Shown piece after piece: positions 52,608-60,919 of a stretch of DNA of 64,000 nt. The notes below the pieces were generated by a model. That model was not told the origin of the DNA and ran no database searches. It was given only the letters and a program-made list of their open reading frames with translations. Each line of letters begins with the position of its first letter. The stretch's first letter is position 1. The DNA comes from HGM13010 sp934527315 (lineage in GTDB: Bacteria > Bacillota > Clostridia > Oscillospirales > Oscillospiraceae), in NCBI GenBank assembly GCA_934527315.1, contig CAKTAK010000005.1, forward strand, positions 1 through 64,000, in the 5' to 3' direction. The position numbers were made by a program, and so were the translations under genes.

Positions 52608-52829
52608 ATGTTCGAGAAACGGAAAGCAAAAGCCGCCCGGCAGCGGGAGCTGCAAGCTCTGCAAAACGAGATTCAGACCCTGCACAGCGACTTAGACGAA
52701 CTCTATTCCCGCTTTGACCAGGTGACGGAGCCATCTCAGGTTGATGCCTGCATTTTTGAGATGAACGCCCTGCGGTCAAAATACGATTATGCCGTCAAAT
52801 GTCTGAAAGCATGGGACGGCGGTTCTTGA
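52608..52829 (+). CDS. yaaL: YaaL-like DUF2508 small protein
   Basis: The 73-residue charged helical protein has the DUF2508 pattern LQNEIQTLHSDLDELYSRFDQVTEPSQVDACIFEMNALRSKYDYAVKCLK. In Bacillus the order recR-yaaL-bofA is conserved; here recR is absent but bofA follows 17 bases later, which supports the call. SD CAGGAGGG. Function unknown. Confidence 0.8.
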   Translation: MFEKRKAKAARQRELQALQNEIQTLHSDLDELYSRFDQVTEPSQVDACIFEMNALRSKYDYAVKCLKAWDGGS

Positions 52830-52846
52830 AAGGACGGATACATATC

Positions 52847-53101
52847 ATGGAATGGATTGGAATTGCCATTCTGGCTGTGATTGCAGTGGTACTGGTACTG
52901 CGGCTGCTCAGCGCGCCTCTGCGTCTGGCAGTCAAGCTGCTGATTAACGCACTGGTGGGCTTTGCCGTGCTGTTTTTGCTGAATTTTGCCGGAGGATTTG
53001 TGGGATTGTCTCTGGGAATCAACTGGCTCAACGCCATTGTGGTGGGCATTTTCGGTGCCCCGGGCGTGGTTCTGCTGCTGCTTTTGAAATATCTGCTGTA
53101 A
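52847..53101 (+). CDS. bofA: BofA-family inhibitor of pro-sigmaK processing
   Basis: This 84-residue membrane protein has two to three hydrophobic segments and the C-terminal pattern GFVGLSLGINWLNAIVVGIFGAPGVVLLLLLKYLL typical of BofA. BofA holds the SpoIVFB protease inactive in the mother-cell membrane until the forespore checkpoint. The ATG at 52847 has AAAGGACGG upstream. Its presence supports an endospore-forming lineage, though spoIVFB is not in the window. Confidence 0.9.
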   Translation: MEWIGIAILAVIAVVLVLRLLSAPLRLAVKLLINALVGFAVLFLLNFAGGFVGLSLGINWLNAIVVGIFGAPGVVLLLLLKYLL

Positions 53102-53106
53102 TCCGA

Positions 53107-53148
53107 AAACGGACCGTTTTCCTGCTTTTGCAAGAGAACGGTCCGTTT
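53107..53148. terminator. Bidirectional terminator between bofA and alkD
   Basis: Perfect 12-bp arms AAACGGACCGTT/AACGGTCCGTTT with an 18-base loop, between two convergent genes, 5 bases after the bofA stop and 1 base from the alkD-like stop. Confidence 0.8.
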
Positions 53149-53149
53149 C

Positions 53150-53833
53150 TTATGTTCGTTTCAAGGTTTTCAGATAGGATTTCGTTTCCGGGGCAATGCG
53201 ATGGCTCTCCACCGCTTTCTGAATGGCTTTGTTATGGGTCCAGAGCGTCAGCCGATGGGCCTGCAAATAGGGCAGCGCCGCGTCATATTGTTTCACCAAT
53301 GCCTCGGCAAACAGCCATGCCGCCGCCATATTGACGTAATAGTCTTCCGAAGAAATCACCGCCAGTTCCAGAATCTCCGGGGTGAAATGCTCGTCCAGAA
53401 ACTGCCGCAGCAAGGTCACCAGACCATACCGCACGGTGTAGGTTTCTCCGGACTGCACCCATGTCCGGCATTTTTCCAACACTTCCTCCGGGTGTTTTCG
53501 AAATACCTTGGGCGCAAACAGGTCGCACACCGCCCAGTTATCCACATAGGGCAAAAACCGCTCCGTTTCCGCTATGCAGGTCGGGTAGTCCTTGATTTGC
53601 TCGATGAGAAACCCGTGGAGACAGTTCTCCTCGTAGTATTCATGGGGCAAATCCGCCAGAAATTCAGAGATCCCCGGCTCGTTCTTCAGCTGCTTGGCAT
53701 AGGCGCGCAATTGTGGCACCCGCACACCGATCACCCGGTCCGTTTCCACCGTGGGCATCAGTCGGCTATGAAACCGGCGGTACTGCAAATCCTGCCGCGC
53801 CATCAGCCCGGCGCGGATTTCCTCGGTAATCAC
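53150..53833 (-). CDS. AlkD-like DNA alkylation repair protein
   Basis: The 227-residue all-helical HEAT-like protein has the family motifs GVRVPQLRAYAKQL, EYYEENCLHGFLIEQIK, VDNWAVCDLFAPKVF and WTHNKAIQKAVES. AlkD-family glycosylases remove N3/N7-alkylated purines. Its ATG overlaps the murF stop (ATGA), so repair and wall genes share a transcript without an evident functional link. Confidence 0.88.
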   Translation of the reverse strand: MITEEIRAGLMARQDLQYRRFHSRLMPTVETDRVIGVRVPQLRAYAKQLKNEPGISEFLADLPHEYYEENCLHGFLIEQIKDYPTCIAETERFLPYVDNWAVCDLFAPKVFRKHPEEVLEKCRTWVQSGETYTVRYGLVTLLRQFLDEHFTPEILELAVISSEDYYVNMAAAWLFAEALVKQYDAALPYLQAHRLTLWTHNKAIQKAVESHRIAPETKSYLKTLKRT

Positions 53834-55191
53834 TTCAGATGCTCCAATGCCTCTACCACCTGCTCCAAATGCAGACCGTGGGAGGCTTTCACCAAGACTT
53901 TCATGCCCGGCTCCACCAGTTGGGGCAGCGCGGCAATGAGCTCTTCCTTGGTATCAAATGCGGTCACGGCTGCGCCGTTTTCTTTTGCCGCTGCCCCAAT
54001 ATCCCGGCCCAGCATACCGCAGGTAATCACCCGCTCCAAGCCGGAATGGGCCGCTTTTTTGCCCATTGCCCGGTGCATTTCCACGGAATCGGGGCCAAGC
54101 TCATACATATCTCCAAGAATGGCAGCCTTTTTGCCCTCCAGCATCGCCAGAGAATCCAGTGCAGCGCCCATGGAATCGGGGTTGGCATTGTAGCAATCGT
54201 TGATGACGGTGAGGTATCCGGTGTCCGTGACATTCGCCCGGCCGCCCACCGGCTGATACGCTCCGATACCCGCAATGATGTCTTTGTCGCTCATGCCGAA
54301 ATTCATTGCCACGGCGGCAGCGCCCAATGCTGCGGTCACCATCTGTTTGCCGTAAGCGTGAATCTCCACCGGGATTCGGCGGTCACCGCAAACAATGTCG
54401 CAAATCGTACCGTCCATACCGCTCAGCCGCACGTTTTCCGCATGAACCATGCTCTCTTCCGTTGTGCCGAAAGTCACGATTCCCAACAGGCTCTGATAAT
54501 GGGCCAGCAAATCATCGTCTCCGTTGAGATACAGCGTTCCCGTAGCGGGCATATAATGCAGATGCTCGGTTTTGGCTTTCAAAACGCCGTTCCGGTCATG
54601 GAGCGCCTCCAAATGGGAGTGTCCGATGACGGTGTACACCATATCCGTGGGCCGAACGATTTTGCCCAGCTGCTCCATCTCACCGAAGTGGGAGATTCCC
54701 ATTTCCACCACAGCCACCTGATGCTCCGGCTGAATCCGGGAAACGGTCATGGGAACGCCCAAATCGTTGTTGAAGTTCTTCTCCGTTTTCAGCACCTGAT
54801 ACCGGGCGCCCAGTACGGCAGCCACCATTTCCTTCATGGTGGTTTTTCCCACGCTGCCGGTAATGCCAATCACGGGAATCCGCAGGGTGTTCCGATAGGC
54901 CTCGGCAATGTCCGCCATGGCTTTTGCCACATCCGGCACCACCACGCAAGGTCCGGCAACGCCCTCGGGCACATGGGTCACCAACGCGCCGGCAGCGCCG
55001 GCAGTCAACGCTTTTTCCACAAAGGCGTGACCGTCCACCTTTTCCCCGGGCAGAGCGGCGAAGAGATTTCCCTCTGTAATCAACCGGCTGTCGATAACCA
55101 ATTCATTGGGCTGCAAGGCTTTTCCGCTCTCCGGACCGGCATACGCACCGTCGCAGAGCGCCGCAATCTGTTCTAACGTCAATCCTGTCAT
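53830..55191 (-). CDS. murF: MurF, UDP-MurNAc-tripeptide:D-Ala-D-Ala ligase
   Basis: This 453-residue Mur ligase has ATP loop GITGSVGKTTMKEMVAAVL, EMGISHFGEMEQL and INDCYNANPDSM. It adds D-Ala-D-Ala to complete the pentapeptide precursor used by MraY. It follows ddl, which makes its substrate, with ATGA overlap; the pair lies away from the main dcw cluster. Confidence 0.96.
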   Translation of the reverse strand: MTGLTLEQIAALCDGAYAGPESGKALQPNELVIDSRLITEGNLFAALPGEKVDGHAFVEKALTAGAAGALVTHVPEGVAGPCVVVPDVAKAMADIAEAYRNTLRIPVIGITGSVGKTTMKEMVAAVLGARYQVLKTEKNFNNDLGVPMTVSRIQPEHQVAVVEMGISHFGEMEQLGKIVRPTDMVYTVIGHSHLEALHDRNGVLKAKTEHLHYMPATGTLYLNGDDDLLAHYQSLLGIVTFGTTEESMVHAENVRLSGMDGTICDIVCGDRRIPVEIHAYGKQMVTAALGAAAVAMNFGMSDKDIIAGIGAYQPVGGRANVTDTGYLTVINDCYNANPDSMGAALDSLAMLEGKKAAILGDMYELGPDSVEMHRAMGKKAAHSGLERVITCGMLGRDIGAAAKENGAAVTAFDTKEELIAALPQLVEPGMKVLVKASHGLHLEQVVEALEHLK

Positions 55192-56231
55192 TTCTCGTAT
55201 TTCTCCAAAGATACCTGAATGATTTTATCGCACAGCTCTCCGAAGTTCATACCCTCCACCGCAGCCATCTGGGGAATCAGACTGGTGGGCGTCATGCCGG
55301 GCAGGGTATTCGCCTCCAGACAGTACAGCGTATGGGCCGCATCGTCCGCCATGATGAAATCAATGCGGCAGTATGCGTCAATCATCAGCGCTTGGGTGAC
55401 TTTCTCCGCCAGACGCTGAATCCGCTGCGTGTCCTCATCGGAAATCGGTGCCGGGCAAATTTCATCTGCCAAACCGGCCTGATACTTGGTTTTGTAGTCG
55501 TAAAATCCCTGCTTGGGAATGATTTCAATCACGGGCATTGCCTTGCCGTCCAAAACGCCGACCTGTAATTCCCGACCCTTGATGTATTTTTCCACAATGA
55601 CCTCATTCTCATAGCGGAATGCGGTTTCCAATGCCTGGGCATATTCCTCCCGGCTGTATACCACGGAAGTGCCCACGGAAGAGCCGCCGGAGCAGGGCTT
55701 TACCACGCAGGGGAATCCGATTTCCTCATAGGGCGTTTTACCCTTTTTCAAGGTTACGGCAGGTGCCGTGGGGATATCATTCTCCCGGAAAATCATTTTG
55801 GACAGACCCTTGTTCATGGCAATGGCGCTGCCCAGATAACCGGAGCCGGTGTACTTAATGCCGGCAATATCCAGCGCAGCCTGCAGCTTTCCGTTTTCGC
55901 CCTCTTCGCCGTGGAGCGCCAGGAAGGTAATGTCCGCCGCGTTGCAGATTTCCAACACATTGTCGCCCATGAGAGAATTGTTTGCCTGATGGCGCATGGC
56001 CTTCACGGTTTCCAAATCCGGGATATCTGCCAGCACCTTGTACTGCGCATCTTCCCGAGAACGGGTAAACAGCTCTTTCGGGTCGTCATACGATTCCTCG
56101 CAGCCAAAATATAAATCCATCAGCACCACGTTGTGTCCACGCTCCCGCAGCGCCCGGGCAACGCCGGAGCCGCTGGTCAGAGAAACGTCCCGCTCATTGG
56201 AGATGCCGCCACACAAAACAACGATATTCAT
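55188..56231 (-). CDS. ddl: Ddl, D-alanine-D-alanine ligase
   Basis: This 347-residue ATP-grasp enzyme has VLCGGISNERDVSLTSG at the N-terminus, LHGEEGENG, SGGSSVGTSVV, and the C-terminal RIDFIMADDAAHTLYCLEANTLPGMTPTSLIPQ. The Y/F residue deciding vancomycin type is not clear without alignment. SD GGAGGAAAC. First gene of ddl-murF-alkD. Confidence 0.95.
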   Translation of the reverse strand: MNIVVLCGGISNERDVSLTSGSGVARALRERGHNVVLMDLYFGCEESYDDPKELFTRSREDAQYKVLADIPDLETVKAMRHQANNSLMGDNVLEICNAADITFLALHGEEGENGKLQAALDIAGIKYTGSGYLGSAIAMNKGLSKMIFRENDIPTAPAVTLKKGKTPYEEIGFPCVVKPCSGGSSVGTSVVYSREEYAQALETAFRYENEVIVEKYIKGRELQVGVLDGKAMPVIEIIPKQGFYDYKTKYQAGLADEICPAPISDEDTQRIQRLAEKVTQALMIDAYCRIDFIMADDAAHTLYCLEANTLPGMTPTSLIPQMAAVEGMNFGELCDKIIQVSLEKYEK

Positions 56232-56291
56232 AATCTGTTTCCTCCAGAAAATTCATTCTGATTCAGAGTCTTTCGCTCCGTAAACAGAGAC

Positions 56292-56320
56292 ATTTTACCA
56301 CACCGCCCCCACAGTATCAA
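56292..56320 (-). promoter_or_regulatory. SigmaA-type promoter of ddl-murF-alkD
   Basis: Minus-strand TTGATA (-35, 56320-56315) and TAAAAT (-10, 56297-56292) with a 17-bp spacer, about 60 bases before the ddl ATG. Confidence 0.6.
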
Positions 56321-56349
56321 ATAAATTCTCTGTTCTTCGGAAAAATATC

Positions 56350-56378
56350 GTGCAACAGCCGGGGTTCTATGGTATACT
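56350..56378 (+). promoter_or_regulatory. SigmaA-type promoter of the DEDDh exonuclease gene
   Basis: GTGCAA (-35, 56350-56355) and TATACT (-10, 56373-56378), 17-bp spacer. The predicted TSS near 56385 favours the ATG at 56406 over that at 56388. Confidence 0.6.
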
Positions 56379-56405
56379 GATATCCGCATGAAAGGACTGA
56401 ATCGG

Positions 56406-57383
56406 ATGAATTACATTGTTATGGATCTGGAATGGAATCAGGCGATGAGCTCTGATGCCTCCATTTTCAAGAAACTCCCGATCCATTTGCGGGGAGAGAT
56501 TATCGAAATCGGCGCTGTCAAGCTGAACGAGGATATGACCCCCGGCGAAGAATTTACCATTGATGTGCGCCCCCAGTTTTTCCGGCGCATTCACTATAAA
56601 GTCAAGAAAATCACCGGCTTTGACAAGGAGCGTCTGGCGCACGGGGTTCCCTTCCCCGACGCGTTGGAGCAGTTCCACCGTTGGTGCGGTGATGATGTGA
56701 CCTTCCTGACCTGGGGCATTGACGACCAGGGCATTCTGGAGCAGAACATCATCATTCACGATTTGGATTGGAACTGGATTTCCGGCTGGATTAACCTGCA
56801 AACCATTTACTCCATGCAGGCTTTGGGCGAGCGGGTGCAGCGCTCCCTCTCCTCCGCCATGGAGCATTACGGCATTGAGCAGACCCGGGTTGCCCATGAC
56901 GCATTGGGCGATGCATACAACACCGCGCTGATTTGCTCCCATCTGGATATGCAGAAAGGCATTCGGGATTATGCCGATTCCGCAAAAATTCTGGCGCAGC
57001 GGACCTTGGAGCGGCAGCGGCAGAACGATTCTGAGCCCCAACCCGTGGAGCATACCCTGCCGAAAGAATTTGTCAGCAAGGCAGAGGCTTTTTCCGATGA
57101 AATCGCCGCGCCCAGCTGCCCCATCTGCGGCGCGCCCCTCACCGGCGCCCGGTGGGTCAATCAAGGCGACCAGCGGTACATGAATTTCCATACCTGCCCG
57201 GAGCACGGCAAATATCTGACTCGGCTGAAGTTCAAAAAGAACGATGCCGGTCTTTGGGCGGCAAGCCGTCTGCTGTACGTGGCAGACGAGGATATGGAAA
57301 CGTTCTACAAAGCGAAAGCTGCCCAAGCCCGGAGAAGAGGTCGGCAGCATACCAAGCGGAAAGCCGCACCCCCGGCGAAGTAA
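56406..57383 (+). CDS. DEDDh 3'-5' exonuclease with C-terminal zinc-ribbon-like segment
   Basis: The 325-residue protein has exonuclease motifs I (VMDLEWNQ), II and III (HDALGDAYNTALI), as in the ERI-1/KapD branch of DEDDh nucleases. A C-terminal region adds CPICGAPLTGARW ... HTCPEHGKYLTR, a likely zinc-binding module, and a Lys/Arg-rich end. KapD was named as an inhibitor of sporulation kinase signalling; that role is not implied here. Start chosen at 56406 for AAAGGA upstream; 56388 is the alternative. Confidence 0.85.
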   Translation: MNYIVMDLEWNQAMSSDASIFKKLPIHLRGEIIEIGAVKLNEDMTPGEEFTIDVRPQFFRRIHYKVKKITGFDKERLAHGVPFPDALEQFHRWCGDDVTFLTWGIDDQGILEQNIIIHDLDWNWISGWINLQTIYSMQALGERVQRSLSSAMEHYGIEQTRVAHDALGDAYNTALICSHLDMQKGIRDYADSAKILAQRTLERQRQNDSEPQPVEHTLPKEFVSKAEAFSDEIAAPSCPICGAPLTGARWVNQGDQRYMNFHTCPEHGKYLTRLKFKKNDAGLWAASRLLYVADEDMETFYKAKAAQARRRGRQHTKRKAAPPAK

Positions 57384-57398
57384 ACACGCAATCCCGCC

Positions 57399-57426
57399 GC
57401 CCTCTGCACCGCAGAGGGCGTTTTTC
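57399..57426 (+). terminator. Intrinsic terminator of the exonuclease gene
   Basis: Perfect 10-bp GC-rich arms CGCCCTCTGC/GCAGAGGGCG, 3-base loop, T5, 15 bases after the stop. Confidence 0.9.
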
Positions 57427-57430
57427 TTGT

Positions 57431-57472
57431 CAAAAAACGCAAGGCAGCTGTCGAAACAACCGCCTTGCGTTG
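57431..57472 (-). terminator. Minus-strand terminator bounding the AT-rich patch
   Basis: Arms AACGCAAGGC/GCCTTGCGTT with a 16-base loop. On the minus strand T6 follows the stem. It would end transcription of the membrane-protein gene at 57538-57948. Confidence 0.7.
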
Positions 57473-57504
57473 GATTTTGTATCATTCTTTTTCCGATAAT
57501 CTCA

Positions 57505-57530
57505 AAGGAACCGTCCCCGTGATTCTGTCC
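57505..57530. repeat. REP-like motif
   Basis: The sequence GGAACCGTCCCCGTGATTCT lies between the terminator and the membrane-protein gene. From memory, GAACCGTCCCC-type strings occur as dispersed REP-like or transposon-edge motifs in many genomes, but I see only one copy in this window and cannot confirm the family. Confidence 0.35.
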
Positions 57531-57537
57531 CACATAA

Positions 57538-57948
57538 TTACGATTCAAGCTTTTTGCATGCCTGAAGGCACAGCAAGCAATCTACCCATAGGATGATTGG
57601 ATATACTACGGTTTTAGAGATCATAGACGGCACAAGAACGGGGTAACCAAAAGCATATTCATAAAAAAGTATGATTACGCATACTATCCCCCAAAGACCG
57701 CTTTCATAATCCATTATGCTTGATCTCAAGTCAGTGTTTTCAACTTTTGATAAAAGGTGTGCTGTATTTAACATGCAGAACCATAGTGCACAAGAAGAAA
57801 CAATCCAAATTATAACAATCATTATTCGTCTATCATAATCCAACTCATTGGGAAAGTGATAATAAACGATTCTGCATACCACCAATACTAATACAATATG
57901 GGTAGCGAAAAAATAAAGTGCAACAGAAAAGATTTGTTTGAATTTCAT
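57538..57948 (-). CDS. Unrecognised four-helix membrane protein (AT-rich, probably acquired)
   Basis: The 136-residue protein has four predicted membrane segments (about 6-30, 41-63, 85-107, 112-130) and short loops; no known motif. Codons are markedly AT-rich (many ATA, TTA, AAT), unlike the GC-rich genes on both sides. The ATG at 57948 follows GGATGGTGAG; 57957 is possible. It lies downstream of the consensus promoter at 58114-58142 and the 48-codon ORF. No function proposed. Confidence 0.65.
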   Translation of the reverse strand: MKFKQIFSVALYFFATHIVLVLVVCRIVYYHFPNELDYDRRIMIVIIWIVSSCALWFCMLNTAHLLSKVENTDLRSSIMDYESGLWGIVCVIILFYEYAFGYPVLVPSMISKTVVYPIILWVDCLLCLQACKKLES

Positions 57949-57958
57949 GCTCACCATC

Positions 57959-58105
57959 CTAACCAAAATTGACGGACATCTGATGGTCTTTACAGGTTAA
58001 GGCCACGAACAACCATGGACGAAATACAATTTTGAACTGTCTACATTTTCTCACCATTCCATGCATTTCAAGCTTGACTTCTAATAGTTCGTCTTTCAGT
58101 TCCAT
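57959..58105 (-). CDS. Possible 48-aa ORF, apparently leaderless
   Basis: The ORF MELKDELLEVKLEMHGMVRKC followed by 27 more residues ends at a TAG 10 bases before the membrane-protein ATG. There is no SD; the ATG lies only about 9 bases after the -10 box, so the transcript would start at or next to the codon. Charged helical N-terminus, then a short hydrophobic stretch. It may be a genuine leader peptide, a remnant, or just a leader region. Confidence 0.35.
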   Translation of the reverse strand: MELKDELLEVKLEMHGMVRKCRQFKIVFRPWLFVALTCKDHQMSVNFG

Positions 58106-58113
58106 TTTTCTTT

Positions 58114-58142
58114 ATTGTACGACTTCCCGCCGTACTTGTCAA
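58114..58142 (-). promoter_or_regulatory. Near-consensus sigmaA promoter of the AT-rich patch
   Basis: Minus-strand -35 TTGACA (perfect) and -10 TACAAT, 17-bp spacer. One of the strongest promoter matches seen in the window. It lies directly after the ribF-side terminator. Confidence 0.8.
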
Positions 58143-58147
58143 AACGA

Positions 58148-58187
58148 AAAAGCGGAATTCCGACTCGTTTCTCGGAATTCCGCTTTT
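58148..58187. terminator. Bidirectional terminator after ribF
   Basis: Perfect 16-bp arms AAAAGCGGAATTCCGA/TCGGAATTCCGCTTTT, 8-base loop. It starts 11 bases after the ribF stop and closes the infB operon. Confidence 0.92.
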
Positions 58188-58198
58188 GTTGTATGAAT

Positions 58199-59104
58199 TT
58201 ATGCCTGCAGGGCGCTCTCCCGGAAATATCTGCGGGAGGTTTCCGCGTCTCGGAGAATCTGCGCCCGGAGGGCGTCAATGTCGGGAAATTTCTGCTCCGG
58301 TCGGACAAAGTGGAAGAACTCCACCCGGATTTTCTGATGGTACAAATCCCCGGAAAAGTCCAGCAGGAACGTCTCCACGGTCACGTGTCGGTCTTCCCCG
58401 CTCACCGTGGGGCGCACACCGATGTTGGTCACACCGGGGTAGGTCCGTCCGTCTTCCAGATACACCTTCGTGGCATACACGCCGTAGCGCGGCACCAGCA
58501 TATCCGGCTCCATGCGCAAGTTCACCGTGGGGGTTCCCATTTTGGAGCCCAGATGATAGCCGTGCTGCACGGTGTCAATCAGCTCATAGGGGTGGCCCAG
58601 AAACTGGTTTGCCCGCTCCATATCCCCTGCCAGCAGCATCTGCCGAATGGCGGTGGAGCTGACAATTTCGCCGTCCAGATACACCGGCGGCACCACGTCG
58701 CAGGTCAAGCCGTGGGCGGCGCAGTATTCCTGAATGCGCTCGCCGTTGCCCTCGCCCCGGTTGCCGAATCGGAAATCATGACCCACCACAAAATGCACCG
58801 CGTCATATTTTTCCACCATGCGGTCCAGAAAGAGTTCCCAGGGCATGTGCATGGTTTCCTCGTCAAAATGAATCAGCAGCACCTCGTGAATGCCGAACAG
58901 CCGCTCCATAATCGCCTCCCGTCCGGTATTGCCGGTAATCAGAGGCACCGAGGTTCCGAACACCAACGTATCCGGGTGCACGTCAAAGCTGATGGCTGCC
59001 GGTTCCGCGTTCAGTTCCTCTGCCCGCAGCCGGGTCTGATTCAGCAGGGCGGCATGTCCGATATGGACGCCGTCAAAAAATCCAAGTGCTACCACACGTT
59101 TCAT
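58199..59104 (-). CDS. ribF: RibF, bifunctional riboflavin kinase / FAD synthetase
   Basis: This 301-residue enzyme has an N-terminal FAD synthetase domain (GFFDGVHIGHAALL, VVGHDFRFG, VSSTAIRQMLLAGD) and a C-terminal flavokinase domain (SKMGTPTVNL, YGVYAT, NIGVRPTV). It converts riboflavin to FMN and FAD. No FMN riboswitch is seen; the gene is the last one of the infB operon, after truB by 4 bases. Confidence 0.96.
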   Translation of the reverse strand: MKRVVALGFFDGVHIGHAALLNQTRLRAEELNAEPAAISFDVHPDTLVFGTSVPLITGNTGREAIMERLFGIHEVLLIHFDEETMHMPWELFLDRMVEKYDAVHFVVGHDFRFGNRGEGNGERIQEYCAAHGLTCDVVPPVYLDGEIVSSTAIRQMLLAGDMERANQFLGHPYELIDTVQHGYHLGSKMGTPTVNLRMEPDMLVPRYGVYATKVYLEDGRTYPGVTNIGVRPTVSGEDRHVTVETFLLDFSGDLYHQKIRVEFFHFVRPEQKFPDIDALRAQILRDAETSRRYFRESALQA

Positions 59105-59108
59105 GTTG

Positions 59109-59981
59109 CTATACCTCGTAAAAACTCTTGATGGTTTTGCCTATGCCCTGTTCGGCCCGGGCCAAGGCCAGAAATGCGCCGTCCGCGCCGTACACCCGGC
59201 AGATTCTCCCGGCGGTTTCCGGCACCGGATAGTCATTGCCCACCCGGCAGCGCTTTTCTCCTTTTGCCGTCAACGCAACGGCGGGATATTCGGAAAACAG
59301 CGCGTCCACCGGCAGCAGCAATTCCTCTGCCCGGCCAGCGTCCGCAGCCTGCTGCACCTGCTCCAGCGTATAGGCATTTTCCAAAGAAAACTGCCCGGCC
59401 CGCACCCGGCGCAAAGCGCTCATGGTACCGCCCACGCCCAACGCGCCTCCGATGTCATGGCACAGCGTCCGGATATAGGTGCCCTTGGAGCAGACCACAT
59501 CCAGCAGGGTATCCCCGTTTTCTTCTCCGGTTACTTCCAGCTTGGAAATGGTCACCGGGCGGGGTTTCCGCTCCACTTCTCCGCCTTTCCGGGCGATTTC
59601 ATAGAGCTTTTTGCCCTGCACCTTGATGGCGGAGTACATGGGGGGAATTTGCTGAATCTCTCCCCGGAATCGGGGCAGCACAGCCTCCAATTCCTCCCGG
59701 GTCACCGAGCAGTCGCACTGTTCCAGAACCGTTCCCGTCACATCTTGGGTGTCCGTCACCATGCCCAGCCGCAGCCCGGCATGGTATTCCTTTTCATGGA
59801 CCTCGGCGAATTCCACCGCCCGGGTTGCCCGGCCGATGAACACCACCAGTAAGCCCGTGGCCATCGGGTCCAGCGTTCCGGAATGGCCGATGCGCCGCTC
59901 CCGTAAAATACCCCGGAGCTTCCCCACCACATCGTGGCTGGTCCAGTCCCGGGGTTTGTCAATCAATAAAATTCCGTTCAT
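59109..59981 (-). CDS. truB: TruB, tRNA pseudouridine-55 synthase
   Basis: The 290-residue enzyme has GILLIDKPRDWTSHDVV, the catalytic aspartate in GHSGTLDPMATGLL, YSAIKVQGKKLYE and SKGTYIRTLCHDIG. It forms pseudouridine 55 in the T-loop. The start is the ATG at 59981, overlapping the nrnA stop as ATGA; the frame extends 3 codons upstream to a TTG with no need to use it. Confidence 0.96.
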   Translation of the reverse strand: MNGILLIDKPRDWTSHDVVGKLRGILRERRIGHSGTLDPMATGLLVVFIGRATRAVEFAEVHEKEYHAGLRLGMVTDTQDVTGTVLEQCDCSVTREELEAVLPRFRGEIQQIPPMYSAIKVQGKKLYEIARKGGEVERKPRPVTISKLEVTGEENGDTLLDVVCSKGTYIRTLCHDIGGALGVGGTMSALRRVRAGQFSLENAYTLEQVQQAADAGRAEELLLPVDALFSEYPAVALTAKGEKRCRVGNDYPVPETAGRICRVYGADGAFLALARAEQGIGKTIKSFYEV

Positions 59982-60919
59982 TCCGGCCAAACCTCGTTAA
60001 TCACGGCCAGAATCCGCTCCACGGCGGTTTCTCCGTCGGCCTCGATTTTGCAGCCCGCCGCCATGGCATGACCGCCGCCGCCGAAATGGGCGCAGATGTC
60101 CGATACATTCACTTCCGGCTTGGAGCGCATGGAAATCTTGCATTCCGTGGGGCTCTTTTCCTTGACGGTGACGCTGACAATCACGCCTTCCGGCCGGCTG
60201 GCCAGATTGGCCAGATCGTCCATATCGTTTTCCGTGACCCCGGAGGCGTCAATCATGCTCTGGGTAATCACGGCAAAGGCAATCTTGCCCTCCCGGAAAA
60301 ACCGCATCTGCTGATAGACCATGCTCTCCAGTAAAATCCGGCTCCGGGGAATGCTGCGGAAAAAGATGTTGTTCAGCAAGCCGTTTTCCGCGCCGTAATC
60401 CACCAATTTTGCCGCAGCCCGCAGGGTGTGGGCATTGGTGTTCATATACTGGAAACAGCCGGTGTCGGTGGACAGGGCGATATACAGCAGGTCCGCCTCT
60501 TCCTTGCTCAATCCGCCGTTCAGCGCCTCAATCACTTCCAGAATGATTTCGCCGCAGGCGGCGCATTCCGGCCGGACAATGCGCAGCGGCGCATAGCCGG
60601 AGTTGGAGCCGTGATGGTCGATGGCCAATTCCGGAGTGGGGCCCTCATAGCCCTTGGGGAACATTCCCTCCTCCGCAGTATCCACGGAAATCACCGTTTC
60701 ATACCGGTAATCCCCGGGTGCCAGATCGTCCTGCACATAGGGCAGGTACTTTTCCGTAATCTCCGGGTTGGGGAACATGCAGGCCGTTTTCCCGGCCCGG
60801 CGCAATGCGCTGCACAGCGCCCCTGCACTGCCCAGCGTATCGCCGTCCGGACGGACATGGGAGAGAATCAGAAACCGATCATGCTGCTGCAGAAACGCAA
60901 TGCATTCCTGAATGGTCAT
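59978..60919 (-). CDS. nrnA: NrnA-type DHH phosphoesterase (nanoRNase / pAp phosphatase)
   Basis: This 313-residue protein has the DHH motifs HVRPDGDTLGSAGAL, VDTA, AIDHHGSN and STDTGCF, and a C-terminal DHHA1 domain with FGGGGHAMAAGC. It degrades short oligoribonucleotides and dephosphorylates pAp. Position between rbfA and truB is typical in Firmicutes. ATGA overlaps at both ends. Confidence 0.94.
   Translation of the reverse strand: MTIQECIAFLQQHDRFLILSHVRPDGDTLGSAGALCSALRRAGKTACMFPNPEITEKYLPYVQDDLAPGDYRYETVISVDTAEEGMFPKGYEGPTPELAIDHHGSNSGYAPLRIVRPECAACGEIILEVIEALNGGLSKEEADLLYIALSTDTGCFQYMNTNAHTLRAAAKLVDYGAENGLLNNIFFRSIPRSRILLESMVYQQMRFFREGKIAFAVITQSMIDASGVTENDMDDLANLASRPEGVIVSVTVKEKSPTECKISMRSKPEVNVSDICAHFGGGGHAMAAGCKIEADGETAVERILAVINEVWPE

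Noticed and set aside
58188..59108. FMN riboswitch for ribF
   Set aside because: ribF is internal to the infB operon and no RFN-type sequence lies near it.
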